This document shows, piece by piece, positions 14,514 through 22,320 of a stretch of 32,912 nucleotides of DNA. The notes below the pieces were generated by a model. It saw only the letters and a program-made list of their open reading frames with translations, was not told the DNA's origin and did no database searches. Where the stretch lies: positions 1 to 32,912 of the forward strand of contig CAKSNQ010000015.1 in NCBI GenBank assembly GCA_934476315.1. The letters run 5' to 3'. A program made the translations under genes and the position numbers. The first letter of the stretch is position 1. Each line of letters starts with the position of its first letter. The DNA is from an uncultured Eubacteriales bacterium (lineage in GTDB: Bacteria; Bacillota; Clostridia; Oscillospirales; CAG-272).

Positions 14514-17429
14514 TCAATTTTTCGGCTTTTTCGCGGAGTCCGCGCCGCTCGCCGTCCGGATGACCGCCGTGGCGATCTCGTAGGGGCGGAGCTTCACTGC
14601 AGGCGCGCCCATCGCGTGGGCATTTCCGCCGAACGCGTCAGCGGGGCAGGCGACGACGCCCGCGGGGAGTGACAGCACGCCGCCCTGTCCGTATGCGTCG
14701 AAGAAGCGCGCGACCAGCGCTCCGTCCTCACGGCGGAAGAGTGCGGGAATATGGACGCCGCCCTCTGCCGCGGGGAAGAATTGTCCGCGCGGTGCCTTTT
14801 GTGCGACTCCGGGCGCTCCGTTTTGTGCCATTCCGCACGGTGCGGAACATTCCGCCGACGTGGGGGCGTCTGCACAGGCATCTTTTGCAGGTGCATTGCT
14901 TGTGGGGGCGTCGTTTGCGGGGGCGTCGTTTGCAGGGGCGTCGTTTGCAGGGGCGTCGTTTGCGGAGGTGTCGTCCGCGGGCGCGAAGATCTCCTGCGCG
15001 GTAAACGTCGTCTGATACAGCGTTGCGCATCCGGTCGGGTCGCAGGCGGTCGCCCCGCCGTGGGAAACGGTCAGTGCAAATTCAAAGCAGTGGGCGCTTG
15101 CCTCCATGCACCCGTCGTGCAACAGATCCGAGCGCAGAGGCGCGACGCGCATCAGGGAAATCTCCATGGCATCCCCGATGACGCGGCAACCGTGCAGTCC
15201 GCGCTGCATCAGCACGACCGCGTCGCCGCTCGTCGCCTCCTGTGCGGCGAACCAGTCCAGCGCGGGCCACTCATCACAGTAGCCGAGCGGACCCTTTTCC
15301 CCGGAGCACAGCCCACGGCGGATGGTTCCGAACGGAATCTGATAGGTCGCCTCGCGGCAGGCAAAGGACAGCGGAATCGCCGCGTACAGGCGGCGGTCAT
15401 GCACCCGCCAGTCCACGTCCGCGCGGTAATACACCGTGTCGCACCCGTCGATCAGCGTCACGTGCAGGGTGTATTGCATCCACTCCGCGCCCTCCGTCCC
15501 CTGCGGTGCGGGGGAGGCGTCGCCGCCGCTCAGGTGCAGTACGTGACGCGCTCCGTCGTGCTCGGCGCGGGTATATGCGAAGGGCAGGGCGTGGTGATTT
15601 TTCTCCGGCTCGTGTCGTCCCCACGGGTCTCCGATGTCGTCAGAAATGCGAAATTCTCCCGTGCCGCAAAGGATTTTCCCCGTTTTGCGGTCGAGGATAC
15701 CGCGGCGGTCGATCCGGTAAAACTCATTTTCAATGAACGCTTCCGGCGCGTCGGAGGCTTCGTTCTCCTCCGGCGTCGGGGCGACCGGTCCCGTGGCTTT
15801 GTTGACCTCCGGGACTTCCACGGTATCGGAATCGACGGTCGGGGCGGCGTCGGAGTCAAGGCTCTCCGTCGCGGCGTCGGAATCGACGGGGGTTGCGGGG
15901 GCATTCGGCGCGTCGGTCGGGAGGGCGTCGGTCTCGTCCGGGACGAGCACAAACGTATTCCACCCGTGCGCCGGGACATCGCCCAGGAATGTCACGTCTG
16001 CCCGCCAACCGGACGGCATGGCGCACCACCGGGTCTCCACAACAGTCAGCGGCGTCCCCTGGGCGTCCAGCACGCGAAGCTCTGTCCGCGCGACGGTGTG
16101 AAGCGACAACGACAGCGGAACGCCGTGCGCGTCGGTATCGGCGGGGTTCATCAGCACAAAGCTCCGCCCGCCGGCGACCGGCAGGGGCTTCATTCCGGCG
16201 CACAGGCTCGCTCCCGCCGCCTGCGCGATCTGCCATGCCCCGCGCCGAAGCTCCCGGCACACGCCGAGCAGCTCCTCATACGCCGCGTCGCTGTGAGAAC
16301 CAGTCACGGCGTCGTGGAATCCGAGCAGGTAGAGCTTTTTGCGGAGATTTTCCAGCTTTCCCGCCGGGTAGGGCAGGTACGGCGCGGCGAACGCCGCCAG
16401 CTTTTCCGCCCCCCACAGGGCAGCCTCCGCCTCCCGCAGGCGCTGTTTGAGGACAATACGTGAAGTATAACAGCCGGTCGCGACGACGTTCGCCTCCCGC
16501 TCGGGCTGGACGTCCTCCTCGCTCATCTCGCCCCGCTCAATCCGATCCGCGATGGGGTCGAACGCCTCGGCGTTATAGTCGCCCGGCGTGACAAAATCCA
16601 CCGCACCGTAGCCAAGCTCACGGGCGAGCGCGCGCAGGTCGTCGGCAAACGTCTCGTCGAGCATGCCCTCCTCCGACCAGAACATCGCCCAGGTATCACC
16701 GTCGTCCTCCCGGTGCACCTCCAGCGCGCGTCTTGCCTCGGCAAGGTTGACCTTGCTGTCGCCGATGTAGGACAGGTCCGTTCCCGTCATGCGGCAGGCG
16801 ACACAGCCCGCGCCGCGGCACACGGGGCAGATGGGGACGTAGCGTCCGAAGTGGATCCGCGTGGTAGTGCGCTCGTTATTCGCCAGCGCGATCAGCGAGT
16901 TGTCGTAAATGCCGCGCCACGCGGGTTTGTTTTCGGGGAAGACCCGGCTGAACTGGCAAATTCCGCGGTATCCGACAAGGCGGTAAATCTGCGGCATCTG
17001 CCCGGACAGTCCGAACAGGTCACAGCAATTCGCCCACCTCTGCGGCGCCTGCCCGAGGACGCGGGCGCGGTAGCGCGCGCCGTCGGTCTGATTGCGCAGG
17101 AGCGTTTCGCCCGTCAGCAGGTTGGTGTCGAGCGCCGCCATGCCCGCGCCGAGAATTTCCAGCTTTCCCGCGCGGACGAGCCGACGCAGGCGGTCGAGTT
17201 CGTCCGGATTTTCCCGCAGATACGCCTCCACGCTCAGAACCTGCTCAATGGCGACGCAAACGCCGTCGCGCTCGGCGAGCGACAGCATCTGGGAAATCTG
17301 CGCCTCCTCAAGCGTGGTATAGGAGCAGAAAACCTGCTCTCCGTCCAGGCTGTCGCGCGCGAAGCACCGCCGCCAGACCAGGTCCATATGCTGGAGAATC
17401 AACACGTGCAGCTTTTTGCTTTTCGACAT
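14514..17429 (-). CDS. GH38 alpha-mannosidase-like glycoside hydrolase
   Basis: A 971-residue protein with the GH38 layout. The N-terminal catalytic domain has HMD (His 14, Asp 16) and CCDLFGLSGQMPQ (Asp 137, the expected nucleophile and zinc ligand). The middle domain has GFHDAVTGSHSD (the fourth zinc ligand), followed by beta-sandwich domains. GH38 enzymes hydrolyse alpha-mannosides, some at alpha-1,3/1,6 links; specificity here is unknown. There is no signal peptide, so it is probably cytoplasmic. Oddities: an insertion CPVCRGAGCVAC (Cys 201, 204, 209, 212) resembling a DnaJ-type zinc knuckle; an Asp/Ala/Thr/Pro-rich linker of about 70 residues (around nt 15740-15950); and tandem NDAPA repeats near residues 821-841. 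The start at 17429 has AGGAGGG 7 nt upstream. The frame continues to 17693 but without support. Confidence 0.85.
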   Translation of the reverse strand: MSKSKKLHVLILQHMDLVWRRCFARDSLDGEQVFCSYTTLEEAQISQMLSLAERDGVCVAIEQVLSVEAYLRENPDELDRLRRLVRAGKLEILGAGMAALDTNLLTGETLLRNQTDGARYRARVLGQAPQRWANCCDLFGLSGQMPQIYRLVGYRGICQFSRVFPENKPAWRGIYDNSLIALANNERTTTRIHFGRYVPICPVCRGAGCVACRMTGTDLSYIGDSKVNLAEARRALEVHREDDGDTWAMFWSEEGMLDETFADDLRALARELGYGAVDFVTPGDYNAEAFDPIADRIERGEMSEEDVQPEREANVVATGCYTSRIVLKQRLREAEAALWGAEKLAAFAAPYLPYPAGKLENLRKKLYLLGFHDAVTGSHSDAAYEELLGVCRELRRGAWQIAQAAGASLCAGMKPLPVAGGRSFVLMNPADTDAHGVPLSLSLHTVARTELRVLDAQGTPLTVVETRWCAMPSGWRADVTFLGDVPAHGWNTFVLVPDETDALPTDAPNAPATPVDSDAATESLDSDAAPTVDSDTVEVPEVNKATGPVAPTPEENEASDAPEAFIENEFYRIDRRGILDRKTGKILCGTGEFRISDDIGDPWGRHEPEKNHHALPFAYTRAEHDGARHVLHLSGGDASPAPQGTEGAEWMQYTLHVTLIDGCDTVYYRADVDWRVHDRRLYAAIPLSFACREATYQIPFGTIRRGLCSGEKGPLGYCDEWPALDWFAAQEATSGDAVVLMQRGLHGCRVIGDAMEISLMRVAPLRSDLLHDGCMEASAHCFEFALTVSHGGATACDPTGCATLYQTTFTAQEIFAPADDTSANDAPANDAPANDAPANDAPTSNAPAKDACADAPTSAECSAPCGMAQNGAPGVAQKAPRGQFFPAAEGGVHIPALFRREDGALVARFFDAYGQGGVLSLPAGVVACPADAFGGNAHAMGAPAVKLRPYEIATAVIRTASGADSAKKPKN
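14906..14965 (-). repeat. four tandem 15-bp repeats inside the GH38 gene
   Basis: On the plus strand the unit GGGCGTCGTTTGCAG occurs at 14906, 14921, 14936 and 14951 with at most one or two changes. On the coding strand it encodes NDAPA-type pentapeptides in a low-complexity, probably disordered segment between beta domains. Fifteen-bp units keep frame, so copy number can vary without inactivating the gene. Confidence 0.9.
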
Positions 17430-17683
17430 TTTCCGTCCCTCCTGCCCGGGGCTTCCCGGTGGTCCTTTTCCATGCGCTGTCGATGAAATTCCGCGCCGAT
17501 GGTTTGCTCGAAGCAATACCGCGCAATTCGGATGCTGAGTTGCGCAGTCGGATTCTTCGTCAGACGATAAAACTCCGCCCGCCGTCGGGGCTGCCGCCAA
17601 AAATTTTTGTGAAATATGTTGGAAGAAGCGCTCGCAAGTGTGCCGTTTGGCGTCCCCGAATTGTGCGGTGTTGCCTCGCTTGC
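17430..17683 (-). other. 254-nt leader of the GH38 gene
   Basis: Between the predicted promoter and the start codon lies a leader of about 250 nt. It contains a short GC hairpin (CCGGG/CCCGG) just before the ribosome binding site. I recognise no riboswitch or T-box. The frame is open throughout, but without a supported start. Confidence 0.4.
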
Positions 17684-17712
17684 AGTATACCACATTCGCC
17701 CCCCGCGCGCAA
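17684..17712 (-). promoter_or_regulatory. sigma-A promoter of the GH38-ung unit
   Basis: On the minus strand TTGCGC (17707-17712), a 17-bp spacer and TATACT (17684-17689). It diverges from the mnmG promoter with 29 bp between the two -35 boxes. Confidence 0.7.
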
Positions 17713-17741
17713 GACCCGGGGCGTAATTTGCGCGGTTTTTC

Positions 17742-17770
17742 TTGACTTCCCGGGAAAAATGTGATATGAT
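17742..17770 (+). promoter_or_regulatory. sigma-A promoter of mnmG
   Basis: TTGACT (17742-17747), 17-bp spacer, TATGAT (17765-17770). The spacer contains the palindrome TTCCCGGGAA (17747-17756), which matches the core of the B. subtilis Noc-binding site. Confidence 0.8.
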
Positions 17771-17914
17771 AGATACTGGTATAGTATGTAATTTTCCGAC
17801 ATGATTATTTTGGGGCGGACAGGCGCGGATGCCGCGGACGTCTCCCGGCTACGGATCGGAAAAGAAAGGAAGCCTCCGCCGCGCGTCGCGGTGCGGGGCG
17901 GGAACAAAATCGCC

Positions 17915-19831
17915 ATGCAGTCAGATTGGGAAACCGAGGCTCCCGCGGGGGACCTCTATCATCAAACGCGCGTTGCCGTGGTCGGCGCGGGGCACGCGGG
18001 CATCGAAGCGGCGCTCGCCTGCGCGCGCATGGGGCTGGACACGGTTCTGTTCACGCTCTCGCTGGACGCCATCGGCAACATGCCCTGCAATCCCTCTATC
18101 GGCGGGACGGGCAAGGGGCATCTCGTCTTTGAGATCGACGCGCTGGGCGGTGAGATGGGGCGTGCCGCCGACGCGGTGACGCTCCAGAGCCGCACGCTCA
18201 ACACGGGCAAGGGTGCCGCCGTACGTTCCAAGCGCGTGCAGGCGGACCGCGTGCGCTACCATATATATATGAAAGAAACGCTTGAGCGTCAGCCGGGCTT
18301 ACGCATCGTTCAGGCGGAGATCGTGGATTTCGGCGTGTGTGACGACGGAAACGGCGGCAAAAGAATTTCCCATTTGATTACAAAACTGGGTGAAGTTTGG
18401 ATGTGCGACGCGCTGATTCTATGCACGGGAACGTATCTGCGCGGGCGTGTTTTCGTGGGGAATGTCAACTATCCCGCGGGACCGGACGGTCAGCTTCCCG
18501 CCGAGGGGCTGAATGTCGCGCTGGAGCGCGAGGGTTTGCGTCTGATGCGCTTCAAGACCGGAACGCCCGCCCGGGTGCGCCGCGCGTCGATCGATCTCGA
18601 CCGACTCGAGGAACAGCCGGGGGAGGAGTGCATCGTCCCATACGCCGCGCTCACGCCGGAGGGAACGTTCGACCCCGCCGCCCAGCTCCCGTGCCACGTC
18701 GTTTACACCAACGCGCGCACGCACGCCATCATCCGGGAAAACATCCATCGGAGCGCCATGTATTCGGGCGCGATCCATGGCACGGGACCGCGCTATTGCC
18801 CCTCCATTGAGGACAAGCTGACACGCTTTGCCGACAAGGGGCGCCACCAGCTTTTCGTTGAGCCGCTGGGCGAGAACACCGAGGAAATGTACCTCCAGGG
18901 CTTCTCAACTTCGCTGCCTACCGACGTCCAGATCGCTATGCTGCGCACGCTTGACGGCTTTGAGCACGCCGAGATCATGCGCTACGCCTACGCCATCGAG
19001 TACGATTGCATCGACCCGACCCAGCTTCTGGCGACCCTGGAGTGCAAGTCCATCCGCGGGCTGTACGGGGCAGGGCAGTTCAACGGCACCTCGGGCTACG
19101 AGGAGGCAGCGGCGCAGGGACTGGTCGCCGGCATCAACGCGGCGCTGGCGCTGAAGGGCGAGGAACCGCTCATTCTTGACCGTTGCGAAAGCTACATCGG
19201 GACGCTGATCGACGACCTGGTGACCAAGGGGACAAACGAGCCGTACCGCATCATGACCTCGCGGTCGGAATATCGGCTCCTGCTCCGTCAGGACAACGCC
19301 GACCTGCGGCTGACCCCGGCAGGACGGCGGGTCGGGCTGGTCAGCGATGCGCAATACGCCCTGTTTGAAGCAAGGCGCGACGCCATCGAGCAGGAATGTT
19401 GCCGCCTGTCCGCCGTGCACCTTTCGCCCGCCAAGGTCAACCCCCTGCTTCTTTCGCTCGGCGAAACGCCGACGGAAAGCGGCATTTCGCTTGCCGATCT
19501 GCTTCGCCGCCCCGCCGTGACCTACGATGCACTCGCCGCGATCGACCCCGACCGCCCTGTCCTGAGTGCCCGCGTGCGCGCAACGGTCGAAATTTCGGTC
19601 AAATACGAGGGCTACATCAGGCGGGAGCTTGCCGAGGTGGAGCGCCACCGCAAGTGGGAGGACAAGCGCCTGCCCAGCGACCTGGACTACAAAAACCTGC
19701 GCGGACTCCGGCTGGAAGCGGCGCAGAAGCTCGACCGCGTACGCCCACTGACCATCGGGCAGGCATCGCGCATCAGCGGCGTCAACCCGGCGGATATTTC
19801 CGTTCTGCTCATTTATCTCGGCTTGAAGTAA
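17915..19831 (+). CDS. mnmG: tRNA uridine-5-carboxymethylaminomethyl modification enzyme MnmG (GidA)
   Basis: A 638-residue FAD enzyme which, with MnmE, modifies U34 of tRNAs reading NNA/NNG codons. The FAD-binding VVGAGHAGIEAA is near residue 20, followed by the signature CNPSIGGTGKGH and, further on, CTGTYLRGRVFVGN, KTGTPARV, GRYCPSIEDK-type residues and the C-terminal SRISGVNPADIS. The ATG at 17915 places the GAGHAG motif at the usual distance from the N-terminus. Upstream ATG (17801) and GTG (17891) codons in frame lack better ribosome binding sites; GGGGCGGG before 17915 is weak. It leads the mnmG-rsmG-noc-parA-parB cluster typical of Firmicutes. mnmE is not next to it here. Confidence 0.97.
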   Translation: MQSDWETEAPAGDLYHQTRVAVVGAGHAGIEAALACARMGLDTVLFTLSLDAIGNMPCNPSIGGTGKGHLVFEIDALGGEMGRAADAVTLQSRTLNTGKGAAVRSKRVQADRVRYHIYMKETLERQPGLRIVQAEIVDFGVCDDGNGGKRISHLITKLGEVWMCDALILCTGTYLRGRVFVGNVNYPAGPDGQLPAEGLNVALEREGLRLMRFKTGTPARVRRASIDLDRLEEQPGEECIVPYAALTPEGTFDPAAQLPCHVVYTNARTHAIIRENIHRSAMYSGAIHGTGPRYCPSIEDKLTRFADKGRHQLFVEPLGENTEEMYLQGFSTSLPTDVQIAMLRTLDGFEHAEIMRYAYAIEYDCIDPTQLLATLECKSIRGLYGAGQFNGTSGYEEAAAQGLVAGINAALALKGEEPLILDRCESYIGTLIDDLVTKGTNEPYRIMTSRSEYRLLLRQDNADLRLTPAGRRVGLVSDAQYALFEARRDAIEQECCRLSAVHLSPAKVNPLLLSLGETPTESGISLADLLRRPAVTYDALAAIDPDRPVLSARVRATVEISVKYEGYIRRELAEVERHRKWEDKRLPSDLDYKNLRGLRLEAAQKLDRVRPLTIGQASRISGVNPADISVLLIYLGLK

Positions 19832-19918
19832 CGACGCTCCGTCCGTCCTCCCGGGGCGAGAGCAATCGTCAAAGACGCCCGTCACATTTCAGCCCGAAGC
19901 ATCGCCGCGCCCGCTTCT

Positions 19919-19934
19919 TGCCGGAATTCCGGCA
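19919..19934. repeat. 16-bp perfect palindrome between mnmG and rsmG
   Basis: TGCCGGAATTCCGGCA is exactly self-complementary. It lies in the 133-bp gap before rsmG and ends about 15 bp before its ribosome binding site. It could be a protein-binding site; no role can be read from the sequence. Confidence 0.5.
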
Positions 19935-19964
19935 CAAAAACACCCGTTTTCAGGAGAAACACTC

Positions 19965-20723
19965 ATGACTGCACCATCCGCATCCGAATTTTCCGCCCTG
20001 TGGCAGGACACCCTGCGCCGCAACGACCTGCCGAAGTATGCCGACGACCCCGCGCTGTGCGAGGCGCACTACCGCCTGACCTGCCGCATGCTGGAGGTCA
20101 ACGATCACATGAATCTGACCACGATCACCGATCTGCGGGGCATCCTTCTGCGCCATTACGCCGACTCCCTGCACGCCGCGCGCCATCTGCCACAGGGCGC
20201 GACCGTGCTCGATCTCGGGTGCGGTGCGGGCTTTCCGTCGCTCCCGCTCGCGTTGGCGCGCCCCGATCTGTCGCTGACCTGTCTGGACAGCACCGAGAAA
20301 AAAGCACGCTACGTCGCCGAGACCGCCGCTCTTCTCGGCATCCCGTCCGATCGTCTGCGTGCCGTGTGTGGACGCGCAGAGGAGCTATGCACGGTCGGAA
20401 TGCCCGCGCGGGAGTCGTTCGATGTGGTCATCAGCCGCGCCGTGGCGCGTTTACCCGTCCTCTGTGAGCTATCCCTACCGTTTTTGCGCGTCGGGGGAAG
20501 CCTGATTGCGCTGAAAGGAGCGCAGGCAGAGGAGGAGCTGGAACAAGCGACCGCCGCCATTTCCCGGCTCGGCGGGACGCCGGGTAGCTGTCTCCCCGCA
20601 CCGCTATTTCCCGCGGATGGGTCGCCGGAGGAGCGTCACGCACTGATTCTGATAAAAAAAGTCACCCCAACCCCAAAAAATTATCCCCGAAAATACGCGC
20701 AGATTCTGAAAAAGCCGTTGTAA
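19965..20723 (+). CDS. rsmG: 16S rRNA (guanine-527-N7) methyltransferase RsmG (GidB)
   Basis: A 252-residue SAM-dependent methyltransferase that makes m7G527 in 16S rRNA. The N-terminal region LCEAHYRLTCRMLEVNDHMNLTTI matches the family's NLT motif. The SAM-binding VLDLGCGAGFPSLPLA is near residues 84-99, and VVISRAVARLPVLCELSLPFL and the GG..IALKG loop follow. The start at 19965 has CAGGAG 8-9 nt upstream. The stop codon lies in the loop of the downstream terminator. Its place after mnmG is typical of Firmicutes. Confidence 0.96.
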   Translation: MTAPSASEFSALWQDTLRRNDLPKYADDPALCEAHYRLTCRMLEVNDHMNLTTITDLRGILLRHYADSLHAARHLPQGATVLDLGCGAGFPSLPLALARPDLSLTCLDSTEKKARYVAETAALLGIPSDRLRAVCGRAEELCTVGMPARESFDVVISRAVARLPVLCELSLPFLRVGGSLIALKGAQAEEELEQATAAISRLGGTPGSCLPAPLFPADGSPEERHALILIKKVTPTPKNYPRKYAQILKKPL

Positions 20724-20742
20724 TTCAGCGGCTTTTTTCTTT
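20709..20742 (+). terminator. intrinsic terminator overlapping the rsmG stop codon
   Basis: AAAAAGCCGTTG and CAGCGGCTTTTTT form a 12-bp stem (one G-U pair); the rsmG stop codon TAA (20721-20723) is in the 5-nt loop. The T-run TTTTTTCTTTT follows. It separates mnmG-rsmG from the partition genes. Confidence 0.85.
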
Positions 20743-20945
20743 TCCCGTCGGCAATATTGCCCGTCGTTTTCTCCCCTTGCCCCTCTTTGTGCCCTTTTCG
20801 GCGCGTCTGACGGCGCTTTTTCCCCTTTTCCCACGGTACAAATGCGACCGTTTGCGTGCCCACGGCGTGATACACTGTTCTCACCAAAAGCCGCAGGGCG
20901 TCTCGCCCTCCGGAAAAGACGAAAAATGAAAAGGAGTGTATCATC

Positions 20946-22031
20946 ATGTCTGCCATTACCGAAATCCGTCGAAGAGTCCCGCTTCTGTCCATGCAAAAGA
21001 TTTCCCCCGCCCGTGAGGAGGAAGAAACCGTCGTCAGCGCCGTCCACGAAATCGCCGTCGGGGACATTCTCCCCAACCGCTCCCAGCCGCGCAGTTGCTT
21101 CAATCAGAACGCCATTTTCCGCTTGTCCGACTCCATCCGACATTACGGCGTTCTCCAACCGCTGACCGTACGCAAAGTGCTGTTACCTCCCGCCGTCCGC
21201 GGTGGTGCGCCGACCACCATTTATGAATTGATCGCCGGAGAACGTCGTCTTCGCGCGGCGAAGCAGGCGGGGCTTGCCACCGTGCCCTGTATCATCGTCA
21301 ACACCGACGATGCGACCTCCGCCGAGCTTGCCGTCATTGAGAACCTTTTGCGGGAAAATCTGAACATGTTCGAGCAGGCGGAAGCGTTTCAGCGCCTGAT
21401 CTCGGAATTTCATCTGACGCAGGAGGAAACGGCGCGGCGTGTTTCCATGAGTCAGTCCGCCGTGGCGAACAAGCTCCGGATTCTGCGGTTGGCGCCGGAA
21501 GAGCGCGAAAAGATTCTGCAAGCAGGCTTGACCGAGCGCCACGCGCGCGCATTGCTGAAAATCCCGGATTCCACCCTGCGCGACAGCGTTCTGACGCACA
21601 TGATTGTCTGCAAAATGAACGTTAGCGCCGCGGAGCAATACATAGACGGGATTCTGAACGATATGGCGCGCTTTCGCCGCACCGTCGAGGCTGTTCCTCT
21701 CGGAAAACCAATCGTCCCCGCCGACCCAATCGAGCACGTCTCCGCTGTCCGTGAAGTTCCCGAAACCGCCAAAGCCCTTGAAATCCCCGGAAAAATCGGG
21801 AAAGCCGGGCAGGACGCCGATGAAGAGTTGCCTGCGCCCTTGCAGGACTTGTGTGCCTCGCGGTGCACGCGCTTCAAAGGGTCGATCAAGGACCTCCGGC
21901 TGTTCTACAACTCCATCCGCAATGCGCTGCAGATTCTGGAGGAGAGTGGGAGCGGCATCCGCGGCGAGTTCCGCAAGGAGGAGCGGGAGGGCGACGTGAC
22001 CGTGACCGTCCGTCTGCGCCGCGCAGAGTAG
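20946..22031 (+). CDS. noc: ParB-family protein, Noc-like (nucleoid occlusion)
   Basis: A 361-residue ParB/Spo0J-fold protein. An N-terminal CTPase domain has NRSQPR, SIRHYGVLQPLTV, GERRLRAAKQAG and ENLLRENLNMFEQAEAF; a helix-turn-helix follows (LTQEETARRVSMSQSAVANKLRIL is the recognition region). The C-terminal part (about residues 250-361) is less conserved. In B. subtilis the gene at this position, between rsmG and parA, is noc, which binds its own sites and blocks septation over the nucleoid. Position supports Noc, but whether it binds Noc sites or parS cannot be decided by eye. The start at 20946 has AAGGAG 9 nt upstream. Four parS sites follow directly. Confidence 0.85.
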   Translation: MSAITEIRRRVPLLSMQKISPAREEEETVVSAVHEIAVGDILPNRSQPRSCFNQNAIFRLSDSIRHYGVLQPLTVRKVLLPPAVRGGAPTTIYELIAGERRLRAAKQAGLATVPCIIVNTDDATSAELAVIENLLRENLNMFEQAEAFQRLISEFHLTQEETARRVSMSQSAVANKLRILRLAPEEREKILQAGLTERHARALLKIPDSTLRDSVLTHMIVCKMNVSAAEQYIDGILNDMARFRRTVEAVPLGKPIVPADPIEHVSAVREVPETAKALEIPGKIGKAGQDADEELPAPLQDLCASRCTRFKGSIKDLRLFYNSIRNALQILEESGSGIRGEFRKEEREGDVTVTVRLRRAE

Positions 22032-22037
22032 AAGCGC

Positions 22038-22051
22038 GTTTCACGTGAAAC
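22038..22051. promoter_or_regulatory. parS site 1
   Basis: GTTTCACGTGAAAC, a perfect palindrome matching the Firmicutes parS consensus (TGTTTCACGTGAAACA with C as first base), 7 bp after the noc-like stop codon. Confidence 0.92.
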
Positions 22052-22094
22052 ACGGTTTTCCGAGCGCAAGGCGGCGAGAGCCTGCCGCAGAAAT

Positions 22095-22108
22095 GTTTCA
22101 CGTGAAAC
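22095..22108. promoter_or_regulatory. parS site 2
   Basis: Perfect 14-bp core GTTTCACGTGAAAC, preceded by T as in the 16-bp consensus, 57 bp from site 1. Confidence 0.92.
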
Positions 22109-22139
22109 GCACGGGGCAGCCCCCATCTTCGCAAGCAAC

Positions 22140-22153
22140 GTTTCACGTGAAAC
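22140..22153. promoter_or_regulatory. parS site 3
   Basis: Perfect 14-bp core, 45 bp from site 2, followed by A as in the consensus. Confidence 0.92.
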
Positions 22154-22199
22154 ACATCAATTTCGACAGCGCGACCGCAAAAGAACGTGCTCGCCGCAT

Positions 22200-22213
22200 G
22201 TTTCACGTGAAAC
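22200..22213. promoter_or_regulatory. parS site 4
   Basis: Full 16-bp consensus TGTTTCACGTGAAACA (22199-22214), 60 bp from site 3 and 42 bp upstream of the parA -35 box. Confidence 0.93.
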
Positions 22214-22255
22214 ACCCGGTTTTTGCAAAAAATCAGAGGGATTTTCGCTTTTCTA

Positions 22256-22284
22256 TTGCATTTTTGCCTCCGCTGTGCTATAAT
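22256..22284 (+). promoter_or_regulatory. sigma-A promoter of parA-parB
   Basis: TTGCAT (22256-22261), 17-bp spacer, TATAAT (22279-22284), 36 bp before the parA start codon and just downstream of the parS cluster. Confidence 0.85.
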
Positions 22285-22320
22285 GAGGACGTGAAAGACA
22301 AACGATGGCAGGAGGGTTCC

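Noticed and set aside
22181..22300. T-box or riboswitch leaders before parA, serS or glnN
   Set aside because: The gaps are too short or lack the conserved T-box TGGNACCGCG sequence and any recognised aptamer core.
22045..22320. N-terminal extension of ParA
   Set aside because: It runs through three parS sites and the parA promoter, and the KGGVGKTT motif is at the normal distance from the ATG at 22321.
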